Positions 1 through 22,100 are shown, counted from the first letter of the stretch. The stretch: 64,000 nt of DNA from Hirudinaria manillensis (GCA_034509925.1 CM067533.1:3906035-3970034), one strand, 5' to 3'. Translations and numbers: made by a program. The notes: generated by a model not told the origin, from the letters alone.

Positions 1-200
1 TGCCTATGTAAATAAATATATACATTCTATAATTGTGATTGCCCAAATCTTACCATTATGAGATGTTTCCAATGCTGGAAGCAGTCTTTGGAACTGAGTA
101 CTATTATATAACAAAATGATTACTCATTTTGAATGAACTACAATTATCATTAAACAAATGTTAAACAGACTCACTAAATGTCTTGGGAGTAGCTTGCTAG

Positions 201-3200
201 TTTATGCCTTCCTATCCCTTAACAAACTCATGTGGAAGTGGTCAACCAGTGCTGAGGTCTTTGGATTGAATAATTTCTTTTGTTCCCTCATCATATTTAT
301 TCTTGTTTGGAGTGAGTCATCTATTTCTCTGAAGAGTCATCCATTTAATAAGGTAAACTATTCTTATTATTTTTTCTGAGCAGGTGGTGAGCATTTTCCT
401 GCACATAACAGTAAAAGCAACAAACTTTATGTGTCATGTTCAATGCCCAGTCTGCAGAATGATTAGGGATGGGGGTGTCACACAAATGACAATAAATTAA
501 GTTATCCTTTTTTTCACATCCTCTCAGGTTGTGTAAGGCACTATAAAGATTGGCTAAATACAAATAATGCAGATATTTGCTGGTTATTTTTTCCTTATAT
601 TCCTTATTTAGTTTTATTTGTTTTAGAAATTGTACATGTTGAGTTTAACATGTGGCCTATCATTGACAAATCAGCATACAATGGTTTTTCCTGTGTGTTT
701 TGTTTCTCTCTGGGTACTGGTTCAGCTCAAAAGAAGCAAGGTTTATTGTTTAATTATGCATATTGTCAGACAATTCTGGTGTAGAAAATACGAATCCTTC
801 CAGCACTTCAATTGTGGAACAATGCTGAAGCTTGCTTTATGTGGTCTCCTTGGTTTGTTACCATATTTGTACTTGCCCCTGTCTTCTGCTGTGAACATTG
901 CCCGTTGGACCTGGGGAGATCAAAGTTCATTGCAAGGGTTTTTGAATCATTTGCTGAGGATAGAATATGGAACATTCAATTTGGTCAATATCTTTTATTG
1001 GTTGAAAATGTTTCTAGTTATTGTTATATGAATTCTTCCCTGTTTGCAGGCCAAAGATCAAGTTGGTTCCAGCTTTAAAGATGCAATTAGGTGAGGCATG
1101 TTCTCATAAAAACTATTTGCTTGACTTTTACATTTTATTTTATTTAACATGTCACAGCTTATATGGGAGTCATCTGCAACACAGAATGTGTGAGCTCTGT
1201 CCGTGGCTCTCCCTTATAGGTTTAGTCACGGGAATATCTTGGTAGGCGTGTAGTTTTGAATTTTGTTTGTATTTATAAAAAATTATAAAAAACATTTATC
1301 AGGTCTTGTATTGGCAAACACACAAGTACTTTATTAGTGATGCTGATGACCACATCATATATCTGCTTTTTTTGTTGGAGGTCAAATCTTGACCTAGGAA
1401 ATCCAATTTTTGTAGGAGTGGTGAGTCACTGAATAAAACTAATTCTGTGTTTTGATGACTTCATCCTGTTCAGATTTGGTTTAGGTTGAAAGGTTTTGGA
1501 TGCAAAGTGATATCGGGTTTGTGTTGATAGCTGCTATAGGTTACCACACTGCTATAAGGTAAGCAGAAGAAATAAAAACTTAATATCCTTTAAAGTAAAT
1601 CAAGTAAAGTTGGTCTCTTTATAAAAAAAAGGCTAGTTACAGAGAAGTTTTTGGGGTCCTCGAAGATTGCAATGACATCAGTGTTTACAACAGTGGGATC
1701 CATTGTTCTCATTGTCCTTCAATTGGTTAGATAGCAACATTAAAGTCCTTCTTGTTTGTCATAGTTTGGGAGGAGTTTCTCATAAGAAATGAATATTTTA
1801 AAGTATGTTTAGATATTGAATATTTATTTTGTCACTAATACTTTTTAAATTTGTTAATAATTCTTTGCTTTGGAATTGTTTGATTTTTTGGCAAATGGCT
1901 TGGTTGTACAATTTTTATGTATACATCTTAATTTTTATACATATATATAAAAGTTTATAAACAAACACATGCAAGATCGAGTTGGTTGTCAGCTATCAGT
2001 TGAAATCAGAAGGTCCAAAAAGGGGGAATTGGTGTTGAGGTGTTAAAAACAATTTCATATCTAGCTTGTTTCATTTGTTTTGTTGCTTTTAAGTCTCACT
2101 AATATATTTACTTCACATGGATTTAACATAACTTCAGAAAAATATTTCATCATGTAACCAAAGTTCGAATCTTGTTGTCCACAATTTTGCTAAAACTACT
2201 CTGAACAGTCTTCCTCAAAATTCTCTCATTTTAACCAGAGGAGACCTTCCTTCAAATTCAATGAGGTACACTGTTTTTAACGTCTTTACTTTTATTTGTT
2301 GCAGTAAATATATTTTAATAATTTTATGGTGCAATTTAGATACTTGCATCATTGTGAGAATTTCAGACCTGACCTCATTCTCTTGGATGTTGAGGTTTGC
2401 TCAAAATAATTGTGAATTTCAATAGCTAAAATGTTGATATGTTAAGCATATTTACCTTTCATCAGATTCTTAGCTATGAATGGTCATTACCAATGCTGAA
2501 GAAATTTTATCCTGACATTAATTTTCCTGGAGATGTTTGGAATCCAGCGAGTAGATACCATGCTGATGGCAGGAAGTCGTTCAACTTCAAATCATTTTTG
2601 GATGCTAACATTAAAAAGTGGGTAGTCTTTCACTTATTCAAATGATTTGGGATTGATTAAATTTAAATTACTTGTAATTATAATAATTGGCAGCATTGTG
2701 AGTTGAACTTCAAAATTGTATTATTTCAGGAGACAAATATTTGCATGCATTGGAATGCAGGACAAGGATAATAGCTGGATGGTTCATTACAATCTTTGGC
2801 CTCACGGTGTCTGTTCAGCCATCAGGCCAATGTCGGAATTATTTTTTCCAGCAGAATGGGCTAACAAGACGGGAGGTATTGCAGACAGATGGTCCTATCC
2901 ATACACGGGATTTGATAAGACTTCGTGGGACAACGTCGCTAATGATGAAATGTGGCATTCTAAGTCTGTCTTTTGTGATTTATGATTAAAATGGCTGCTT
3001 GAAGTAGGTAATATTTTTTTTTAATAGGATAGGCACAGCATACTTTCTTTACAAAAGTGCCCAAGAAATTCACAATTCAGATGAAAAGTTGTTGCTTCTC
3101 ATGGAATCTTATAAGGTTTTTACCATTGCTTTGTATTTATCAAATTTATTGGGTTTAGTGTGCCCGACATAAATATTGGATGAGAGGGCAGTAACAACAA

Positions 3201-4283
3201 CCCAATCATTTACATGTTTTAAGCTCTTTTATGTCTTTGTTTTCAACAAGTCTAAATGACCAAAAACAATGTTATACAGCTTTATTTCCGTGCCATAAAG
3301 TTGCACCAATTGCCCAGTAGAATGAACTATGCCGAGACCTTCCCAAGTTTCTGGCACAAAAACTTTGCTTTGGTTTGTGAGAAGCTACTTCACGTTGATC
3401 TTAGAGACACAGATCTTGATAAGGTTTTATGCATTTGTATTTACCAATCTCTTACATCAAAATGAAGTGGTTTAATGATTACAATTTTTTACATTTTATG
3501 TTTTTCTGATTTACAAAATAAATTGTTGGCCAGGTAAAATTGTGCAAGCTTAGTACTTTTCATTTTGAGCAATATCTCCACTTAAAACCTGAGGATCCTG
3601 ATGTCCCTAAGATTGTTGATGCTGTGAACATTTTGAAGGATAGATTGAAAGTCTTAGAAAATCTTGAGAAGGTTGGCAGGAACTTAATTTACTAATAATT
3701 GCTGAAAATAATAACAGCTAATTTTTGTAATGCATAATATCAGAAACACCTCTTACATGTAACTATATCATAAATTAAAAGAAATGTTATTTTTTTTACA
3801 TTTTGTTGTGGTATTTCTAATTCACAAATTTGATTGAGATAAAAGTATATTACATCATAGCTGGTCATATAAAAACATTTAAGCCAATAATATGCTTCTA
3901 ACTCTGGTTACTATAAATCTCAATAATAGTAACTTGATCAATGAAGTCACATATATGTGCATTGGTTTTTCCAGCATTCTTATTATGATAATATTGTGTG
4001 ATTATTAAAAAATGCCATAAAACTAATTAAATTCACAATGTGTGTGAAACTTATTTGACATTACTGGAACTAACCCTATTAGAATAGTGCTATAAGTGAG
4101 CCAATAATTGTAGTTATTAAATTCATTAATATTGTTGTTAAATTTTTCTCCTTGTCTTCTTCTTGCCATTAGGTTGACAAAACTTTGGAGAAAAGTATAA
4201 AACGAGTTCAAACTATGGAGAAGATTGCAGAGGAAGCTAGGAAATCATCTGTTCTGTTGCAGGCCTCAATGTCAAATCCATGA
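201..4283 (+). CDS. TMEM260: TMEM260-like protein O-mannosyltransferase (C-terminal part; 5' exons off window)
   Basis: Family knowledge: TMEM260 (DUF2723) is a multi-pass ER O-mannosyltransferase acting on IPT domains of plexin-type receptors. I assemble 16 exons: 201-352, 627-740, 804-983, 1050-1090, 1158-1241, 1303-1420, 1485-1558, 1632-1725, 2138-2265, 2340-2394, 2466-2617, 2730-2963, 3028-3115, 3280-3423, 3534-3671, 4173-4283; phases close throughout. Diagnostic stretches that match the vertebrate protein as I remember it are STSAEVFGLNN, GLSLTNQHT, ARWTWGDQ, YGTFNL, RSNLDLGNP, VERFWMQS, RGDLPSNSMRYLHHCE, NFPGDVWNP and SWDNVANDEMW. Hydrophobic segments are followed by a long soluble C-terminal region and a lysine/glutamate-rich tail. 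The first listed acceptor (after TTGCTAG at 200) and the poly-A-like acceptor before 1632 are the weakest. The catalytic N-terminal DUF2723 core is left of the window. It is convergent with RAD17. Confidence 0.9.
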
Positions 4284-4324
4284 ATAACATTCTAATAATC
4301 AGCTTAAATCATGTTTTGTCACAT

Positions 4325-4330
4325 TAATAA
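4325..4330 (+). terminator. Poly(A) signal AATAAA of TMEM260
   Basis: AATAAA lies about 42 bp after the TMEM260 stop codon (TGA, 4281-4283), in AT-rich sequence, which is a normal 3'-UTR position. Confidence 0.6.
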
Positions 4331-4773
4331 AATACATTATAGTGTTAAATCAGTCTAAAATTGAAGAGTTTGATTCTAATAGCACCACTTGCTTTGTTCT
4401 GATACCATATTTGAGTCTAGAATTGCATAAATCGTTCCATGTCTTTGTCACATCAAGGCTATATATGGTCACACAAGTTGGCTTCTTGTAACTATTCATG
4501 GGTACCAAAATTGCTGGATTCAGCTTTTATTGATTTGAAATTGTTGGCGAGAAGCGCTTGGAATGGCAAATTACAATAAAACAGGTGTCAAACCCAAAAG
4601 GAAAGCCATCCCTGCCATGAACCAAGACATTCATAAATTAAGAAGATTATTAGATGTTGATTGAACATTGCAAATTTTTGTAAGGCCTGGGTGTGTATAT
4701 TACGTGCAATGATTGTGCATGTAACACTTGTATAATATAAATTATATATGCCCATATATATATATATACATAT

Positions 4774-4779
4774 TTTATT
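4774..4779 (-). terminator. Poly(A) signal (AATAAA on minus strand) of RAD17
   Basis: TTTATT on the plus strand reads AATAAA on the minus strand, about 60 bp beyond the RAD17 stop codon. Confidence 0.55.
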
Positions 4780-4837
4780 AATCCAAAAGATATTTTAAAG
4801 GAGACTCGTTCAAGATTTTTTGCCAAATTTTATTTTT

Positions 4838-6546
4838 TCAATCAATTACATCCTCGATGTAAAAATCTTCTTTGTTAGCATCTTCGGGCTTTGTGTCAGA
4901 ACTATGAATTGAGCTGCACAAGGGAATGAAGCAGGAATCCTCAACTTGCTCCTCAAACTCGTTAGAGTCACCATCTTCGAGTTTTACGTGCTCAATTCTC
5001 AAATTCTTTCCAAACCTGCTTATCTTTGTGGCAACTTTCAATTGTTCTGAACTCAAATTGTGGCCAATTTTGATATAAGAAGGCAGTATTTCCATGGCAA
5101 GTTTTTCCACATTGCTGCTTAGTAGATAGAAATGATGTAGCAGTTCTCCTTTGGTCTTTGTAATTTTGGAGACCAAGTCGTACATTGCCGGTTTGTACAA
5201 AGGTTTCCAGCCAGATTTGTCGGCACTGCTCAAGGAAAATAGAATTCCTCGGGTTATCAGAGATGTCTGACAACTTGCCAGACTCGACTTAGTGGACCAA
5301 TCGTGCACGAGAGTATCGGCTTCGCTGAGGTAATCGGACGCCAGGGCTAGTGAGTCGATGTCATTGGAAAATGTGATGTAGTTTTGGTGGATTGAAGCTA
5401 GATAAGCATTTGCTCCGAGAAATGACTTATCAAACATGGCATCAGGATCAAATGACAGAAGGGTTCTTTTATGATGATAAAGATGTTCTGGCAATTTCTC
5501 TTCCACAGAACTAAACTCTGGGATTCTTTTGTTATGCAAAATTTTTCCTAAGATTCTAAACAATGTCAGACTTTCATCTTTGCTTCCTAAGAAATGTTCT
5601 TGGGGTAACTTTAACTTTTTTCCAGATTTCTCACCTTTTAAATTCATTCTCCTGTTTAAACTCGATGACTGTGGCTTTATGGAACATTTTAAACAAGTGA
5701 ATTGTAGTGTATTGACTGCTGATCTTATGTCACCATTACTTGTTTCAACAATCTCTTCTAATTCCTAAATTATGAAATGCAATTTCACAATATTAAAATT
5801 TATAAGCACTGTTTAATGCACAAATTGTGTACCTCTTTAGATGGGTTCTTGAAATAGGAACTTTTTGGCACCTTTTTGACAATACTTTGAAGAGCTTTCA
5901 TCATAGCTGTTGAAGCTATTGGATTAAACTTTAAAACTTCAATATTTGCATCTTTAATCATTCCATCAGGAAACAGGATCTTCTTGAAATTGTTGGCTCC
6001 ATTGTCACTGATAACAAAAACACATGGAGACGTCTTTGGCAACAGACTATATTTCTTAATTATTTCAAAAAATTTCGTTGGTTCTTTTATAAATGAATTT
6101 GGAAAATCTTTTACTAAGAATATTCTTCCCTCAATTATGGTTTTGGAAAAATTCAAGCCTTTGTAACGATTCACTCTGAAAAGAAATTCTGAAAACTTGC
6201 TGGTCTGAGATTCCTGTATGTTATCTCCACATTTGAACTGATTTCCATATTCAGCACATGGAGGATCAACTGAATTTATCCATTCTTGTACTAAAACCCC
6301 AAGCTTTTTTGCAACCAAATTTAGAGCCGTTGTTTTTCCACAACCTGATGGCCCAATCAGCAACAAAAATGGACTAGTCTTATTCTTTAATTTGTATTCC
6401 AATGTATCTTGAAGGGACACGATTTTCGCTTTGTGAACAGCAATCTCTTCTAAAGAGGCAGGACCAAACTCAACGTTCCACACTTGATTAATCGCTTTCT
6501 TCTTTTCTCGTGAATTGCCAAAGACTGACACCCAATGATTTGACAT
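4838..6546 (-). CDS. RAD17: RAD17 checkpoint clamp loader
   Basis: RAD17 replaces RFC1 in the clamp loader that places the 9-1-1 ring on damaged DNA and so supports ATR signalling. Two exons: 6546-5833 and 5764-4838 (phase 0; donor GAG/gtacac, acceptor tttag/GAA), giving 546 aa. Visible in order: EIAVHKAKI (about residue 35), Walker A GPSGCGKTT followed by VQEWINSVDP, a Walker-B-like IFLVKDFPNSF, FVISD, LKFNPIASTAMMKAL, then across the splice NGDIRSAVNTLQF (sensor-2 region) and LFRILGKILHNKR. The exact first methionine is uncertain: an ATG at 6546 begins MSNHW, but the N-terminus is much shorter than human RAD17 (about 680 aa), so an upstream exon may be missing. The acidic tail ends IEDVID. 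Walker B has K where the human protein has E. Confidence 0.9.
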
Positions 6547-9445
6547 AATAACCAACGTCCACAGAAGAACTCACATAAAACCGAAAAATAGAGCGCCAAC
6601 GTAAACAATAATAAAAGTTAACACAAAAATTAATGTGAAGAAATCAAGTAACCTTCTGGAAATAAAATGGCAAAATTATTTGAATAATTTAAAGTAATAA
6701 TTACAATTATTTTAATGAAACTATACGTAAGCACTTTTCGATGGGAGTTCTTTCTTTCAAAAGTTATGAGTCTTTCAAATGATTTCATTTAGCATTCATT
6801 CCATTATTCACATGAATTTAAGAGTTGCTTTGTAAATTATGAACAGAATTTCATCGGCAATCGTTGGGAGTGTTGTTATTACAGCCAATTGTTGTCTGCT
6901 GGTTTTGTGGAAATCGCGAATTTTGGGAAAAAACACATCAGTATGATATGAACACTCTTATCCGGATTGTGCGGTAGCTCTAGCTATCTCAAGCGTTGCC
7001 TCACAAAATAGATCTAGGTCATCTCCAAAGTAAATCTGCTTTGAAACTGGATGCCACACTTGTACCACAGTAATTGAATGAAAGTTTGGATCTGATTTGA
7101 TACAAATATTATTTGAATATTTCTATTGTTTATGTAACTTAAGTTTTAATTTATTACAAATTTCATTTTAACATTTTACATAGTTAAGAGATCTGATTTA
7201 ATATAAACAGCTAATTTTTACTGGTTTCCGCTATAGACTTGTTGACATTTCAAATTATTTCGAAAACAATTTTGTTATAAGATTTTTATATTTCAATTCA
7301 ATTTAGTTTTTTTTATTTAAGAAGCCGAGCTTTCTCTATTTAAAAAAAGACTAAAAAACAGCCTACTTTTAAATAACGTTTTAAATAAGGATTTTAGACT
7401 CCATCAATTTGTTAACGAACCCATCCAAAATTTTAGTGAATTTTTGAGTGTCCACTTGGAACGAGTGATCACAACCCTATCATTTTCCGATTGAAAGATC
7501 ATACCCAATCACCAGCTGGAGCTAAGCATACTTCATCCGAGCATAAATGAATTTTTCTTTAATGTCAGAGGGAGCTGTCTGTTCCAATTGGATTTGACGT
7601 GGAAAGTTGCTGGGACGTCTTCAAACCTGAACTTGGCAATCAGATTCTTCGTTCCTCTCAGCTCTTTGCAGAAAACGTTGGTCAAAACATCATTGTTTGT
7701 ATTGTGTTACTTAAAATAAGTATGAATTCCAATTTTCGTTGATGGGTTCAATACGGATATTCGTAAAATCCGCTGGATCACAGACACTTTTGATTTTCAA
7801 AAGGTATTTGAATCAATGTCTCATCCCAAACTAAAAACAAGGCTAAAAGGGTATGGAATCTCCAGTGACTTGTTTGCATGGGTAAGTGGCAGTTTAGAAG
7901 GTCCATGTCAACGGTGGTCTTTCTGGTCCAAGAGATGTACTGAGTGGAGTGCCTCAGGGCAGTATTCTTATTGTACATCAACGATATTAGTGACAACGTA
8001 ATTTACTGATCTATCTCATTTAAATGCAGAAAGTGATCAACGGCTTAGCATCTTGGAGCGACACGTGGTAACTGACCCTAGCTCTTTCGAAGTGCTTTGT
8101 TCATTAATTATAGCCTTGTTAGTTAATTTTGTTAATCCTACACATACGATGCGTATCTATAAACGATTAAGAGTTGAGAATAAGAAATGAATTTGGTTGA
8201 ATTAATAAAGAAACAATTTCAGAGAGAAGGCAGGAAATAATATTGTTGTTGAGGATGGAATTTCAATCGAGATGGCTGCCCATAAAATCAGTCCAAATGT
8301 TCAGATGACGTTAACGGCTTTAGAAAAAAAGAAGATACAAAAATAAAACGAAACCGAGAATATCAAGGATTTTCAGGCCAAATATGCTCGGAAATTTCTG
8401 AAAATACGAAGCAACCGATGTTGCAGAGGACATTGAATGTGTTGAAGTCACTTGTTGATGTTTCTTTGTGCTGTCAATTAGCGTGTGTCTCAGTTTATAA
8501 AAGTGTGTTGTTCATCAGAACATACACAGAACATCGTGTTGTATGTTTGTGATGTTGTGCCTCATTCTTGAAAGTTGATATTCTTTCCTTTTAATCCTGC
8601 TTCTCGAAAGTTCTTCAGTTCTCGGCCAGTTAATATCCTTTGAAGAAACATGGTTTATAAATTCTTTTTGCTACATTTTAGAGATCGTATATTTTCTTCG
8701 CTTGGACGCTCAATTTATTCAGGATGCTATGCTCTGAATCAATTTGAAATAATCTTAAAAAGCCATTAAGAAATTAATATTTTCATCGTGATCCTTCTTC
8801 ATAAGATAAAATTAATGATTAAGAATTGCTGAAACTGTCTTAAATTTGAGTACTATTTGAGATCTATAAAGGAAAATATAAATATAAGCGTCGTTCACAA
8901 TGTTTATTGTATTATCTCGAAACTAAGATAAATGAAAAGGTTGGCAAAAAATCAGAAGAATAACTTGTATTAAAATATGAGAAACTTCCACCAATAAAGG
9001 TTTAGAGGCGGAGCTGTAATGTGTTGAGCAAGGCATGCAAACGTGAAGTTTTGTAAGAAACCTCATTCTGTAGATGTGAAGTTTTACGCGCTAAAGGCTC
9101 CATAAAAACTTTTGCTTCAAGATTAGAATTCAGATTTGTAAATTACTAATTGTGTCCAATTAGTTGAGAGACTTCCTGGATATTTTCATAACCTGACATT
9201 TTTGCTTGCAATAATTTACGTGAATTTTCCTGCTACCAAGTCGTGCCAGGATCTCGAAGCTGTGAACGAATTACGGAGAAAATGTTGTGCCGCTCTCCTT
9301 CGTGTCTTATTAACGAGTCAAATCTAACAATCCTTCTCTCAGGATTTTTTTAGTTTAGGGGGTACGGCCTGGCACTTGGTAATTAAGCATCGCTTGTGGA
9401 TAATAGGAAGCATTCGTGGGTATAAAACCTTTACCAGTGGTCAAC
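6547..9445. other. Spacer between divergent RAD17 and MYRF starts
   Basis: About 2.9 kb, mostly AT-rich. It must hold the RAD17 promoter and perhaps upstream MYRF sequence. The only recognisable content is a decayed LINE reverse-transcriptase fragment at about 7740-8100. Short reading frames elsewhere show no family resemblance. Confidence 0.4.
7740..8105 (+). mobile_element. Decayed non-LTR retrotransposon reverse-transcriptase fragment
   Basis: Read across frames, the plus strand gives remnants of the RT core in the right order: DFQKVFESMSHPKLKTRLKG (the FDSVxHxxLLxKLxxYGI motif), then DVLSGVPQGSIL (PQGSVLGP motif), INDISDN just after it in another frame, and QKVINGLASWSDTW followed by a stop and LALSKCF (the Lxxxxxxxxx(W/V)Sxxx(W)xLxxNxxK(C/T) region). 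Frameshifts, a deletion after GSIL and an in-frame stop show it is dead. The YIND-type box places it with LINEs of the Jockey/CR1/RTE range; I cannot assign a clade. Confidence 0.7.
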
Positions 9446-18833
<9,388 letters not shown>

Positions 18834-18854
18834 CTCGGCTCTTGGAATCATGGA

Positions 18855-18860
18855 TTTATT
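18855..18860 (-). terminator. Candidate neurexin poly(A) signal AATAAA
   Basis: TTTATT on the plus strand, about 270 bp beyond the neurexin stop on the minus strand and about 20 bp beyond the MYRF stop on the plus strand. Confidence 0.35.
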
Positions 18861-19105
18861 GATTTTTTGTTTTTTTTTGGACAGAAAGTCACTGTTTGAA
18901 GTCTTGTTTTTACTGACAAGTGCCTTTGTTTGCTGATCGGACGAGATCTCGTGTTTTCAACAAAAGAACGTTTTGATTAATTTCATAAGATTAACTTCTT
19001 CACTTTGGACCATGCATTTGCCTTTCACTTGTTGCTACTATTAACTGTTTTATAGTCTCTTACCAATTTGTTAAACACATTTTGCAGGATTTTGATACAG
19101 TTTTA

Positions 19106-19111
19106 ATTAAA
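19106..19111 (+). terminator. Candidate MYRF poly(A) signal ATTAAA
   Basis: The common variant ATTAAA lies about 275 bp after the MYRF stop and just before the neurexin stop codon on the other strand. No closer canonical AATAAA was seen. Confidence 0.35.
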
Positions 19112-19131
19112 GACTATTCAAAACGTGACTC

Positions 19132-22100
19132 TCAGACGTACCACTCCCTGCTCGAAGTTTTTTTTAATTTGCCCTTTTTCGGATCTACGGCCGTCTTTGC
19201 GTGTTGACAGGAGGCCATGTTGTACGTCGGACCTGCAAAGTAGTTGTGTTCTGTGGCGTCGAGTTTGTAGGATCCTTCGCCTCTCTTCTTGTATCTGTAG
19301 AAGACCCACAAAAGACCGGACGCGACCATCACGAGGACGAACGAAGCCCCGACTGCCAGACTTAAATTCAGCGTGAACTTGATGCCGGCCCCTCGCTCTG
19401 AGTTTCTTTCGGTGATGTTTTCCAGCTTTGCGGGAACCACGTGTGAAGAGGTTTCGTCAGATCGAGTTTGAGGCTGTTCTTCTGACTTGATGTGCTTTGA
19501 AGAGTTGATGCCTTGCTTGCTGGACAAGTTGCCGTTGTGCGCTTGCGTTCTGAATGCATTCGGATGCGTTGCGAGTTGTTGATAGTTTTGAAAGCTAAGT
19601 GGCGAAGTCGTGGATGGCTTAGAAAGTGACTCGTGATTGGTGAGTTGGCGATCGGAAATCCTTCCGATGGAAGTGGAAGAACAGTCTGCGTCGTCGTACA
19701 AGCACCTGAAGCCCGAAGTCTGAATTTTGCCTCGCTGGAAGATGGCTTCGTGTGGAGATCTCCTGTTCAACCGACTCCAAGAATTTAGATAAAGATGGAA
19801 ATCAAATTTGTAATTTAAGCAAAAAACATCTTATGTTTACAAAAGTAAAATGGCCGAATAGAAAATAAATTGCAATGCAAACTATGGACTACATTTTTTT
19901 CGGGGTCTGGGAATTGTGGGCATTTATTTTGTTTACCGGGACTTCGATAATTAATTTAGATATGCACGTTGCTAAACAATTGTAATAAAAATAAACTTGC
20001 TGGCTGTCGTAAATACTCAACTATTCCATCAACGCTTGGATGCTAAAAATCCAAGCTCATGCAAACTGAACATCTGCTGAATTCTCTACAATTGACTTCA
20101 TCCAGTAGTTTGGAAAACATTTGCTGAAACTTAATGAATAAATGAATCTTGAATCTCTAATAAATCTCCTTTTTTCTTTTTACTTTTCAAAAAACCGATC
20201 ACTTGGGGAGCAAATGCAGAAAAGAATATTTTATTTTATCTTCACTTAACGGCTTTAAGTACGTTAATTAACTTATAAATGATATTGAATAACAAGTGGC
20301 CTAATCTTTGGCTAGGGTTAAGGTTAGGGGCACAAATAGGATTTTTTTTGTCGGTTTGGAGGTTGTATTATGAAGACTTTTTTTTAATTATTTACCCTTT
20401 CAGAGACAATTTTTCCTATAGACTCTGCTTTAAAAAAAAGCTTGTGGGGAGTAGAGAGCTGAAGGATCGAATCTTTTTGATGGGCCCAGTCCGTCACTTA
20501 CATTTAGCAGGCCCGTTCGCCGTTTTAAAATCTGTCCTTAATCTTTGAAACGTCTCTGAACAAAATCAAAAGGATTTTCCAAGGAGTTTCATTCATATTC
20601 AAGCCTATTGAAATTTTATTGAGTGAAAATACAAGCATGGAATAATTGAAACAGACCAAGTCTATCCGGGTCACATAATGACCCGTCTTAGCCCGCTTCG
20701 AAATGCTGAATTCTGACCCGGTCCGTAATGCTTATTTCCACCCTCCTACCTACACTTGCATCTCTCTAATAGGAAGGTGTAGACCAAGGCAGAGATCGAG
20801 TTCGAGAGAAACTTGAATTATTACACCTTTTCAAGGTGAGTAGATGAGGCTAAGGCACTTAGAATTTTTTGCTCGTTCCCAACAGAATTAATTTTCCTCC
20901 CAAAAAATCAAATCAATCTAAACATAGGTTTATTTATGCAAAAGTACGATCAATGGAAACATTGGACAGCACGACTTATATGGAATGATTATTCAAGCAT
21001 CTTGTCAGATCAATAAAACTATGTTTTAATACTAGGAAAATTAGAGATGGAACCGGGTCAGCGATTTTACCAAGTAGGGTCGGGTCAAAAATCTTCGATT
21101 GAAGGAACTAGTATGAACTTGATAAGAATAAGGTAATTCTCTTTGATGTCCATTTCTTACGTGTCAAAATTTCTCATTGAATCAAAATTGGAAAAAAAAT
21201 TGTCAAATTGAAATCTAGTACAATTAAGAGAAAGAATAATGGGTGGGTGGGGAGGGTTGTGGCTGACAGAGATACCGTATCTGGCCAAAAGATAGGAGTT
21301 TGCTAACTTCTGTTCTAATGTGCAACTTAATTTTTAAAATTTAACATATTATCACTAGGACATTAGTAACAGACTACATTTTCCAATGAATTCTTAATTT
21401 AATTTATATTTTCTTTTAGACATTTAATGTTTTTTTTTTTTTGAGGGGGGTGGTCAGAACCCCCAAACTCCCCTTTGATACACCACTGACGAGGAGAAAT
21501 TATGTTTAAATCTAAATTCTGGATTCTAGAACAAACATATGCATTACGATTAGATCACAAGGTTAAAATTCAAAGGTAATTTAGATTTTCAACAAATTTT
21601 GGGATAAAGTCGTCTGGTTAATGATGACAATGTCGATTAAAAAACTAAAGGAACGCCGAATAAATCTCCAAACGTTGCAAATTCAGCGACCGTTGGTCAA
21701 CTGTGTATACACATTGTGGTAATAATTCTTCCAACCTAACCCTACCTATTAAACCCTGCCATGTACCCCTTAAGTGATTGGATTTTAGTGTCAGAAGCAA
21801 GCAAAGATCGTCAGCAACTATTGTACGCAAAACATTGATGTCGTACCCCTCCCCAGCTGTAAACTAGTGTTGTACGACTCTCTTTATCGTGAACACAATG
21901 ACACAAATGGTGATAGTTTAATGAAAGAAACTTACGTCTCGAAGTTGTTTGCACACGCATCTTCTCCGCAACCAGAATTTTCATCGTTCTGTCATGGATG
22001 CGAAATGTGATTTATAAGGTAATAGAGTTTACAATGCAATGTAATTTGCAAAATATTTTCTCCCTGCGCCTCGTTCGATTGATGAAATTATAAAAGACGT

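Larger units (their letters stand above)
4284..4837. other. Convergent 3' spacer between TMEM260 and RAD17
   Basis: This 550-bp AT-rich interval carries a poly(A) signal for each flanking gene and a short TA-dinucleotide run near 4757-4768. I see no coding potential in it. Confidence 0.5.
18834..19131. other. Convergent 3' region shared by MYRF and neurexin
   Basis: Only about 300 bp separate the two stop codons. A plus-strand ATTAAA (19106-19111) suits MYRF, and a minus-strand AATAAA (plus TTTATT, 18855-18860) suits neurexin. If both are used, the two mRNAs overlap as antisense 3' UTRs. Confidence 0.5.
19763..21935. other. Neurexin last intron
   Basis: 2.2 kb. It holds a fragment related to the Tc1-like element at 49622 (20545-20652), GC-rich GGGTC-type blocks at 20480-21090 and a transposon-end-like segment near 21430-21490. 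I saw no exon. Confidence 0.4.

Noticed and set aside
9418-9428. GGGTATAAAAC as the MYRF TATA box
   Set aside because: It lies only ~25 bp before the ATG at 9446, so a start 30 bp downstream would fall inside the coding sequence. The frame also continues upstream of the ATG, so this may be an internal exon.
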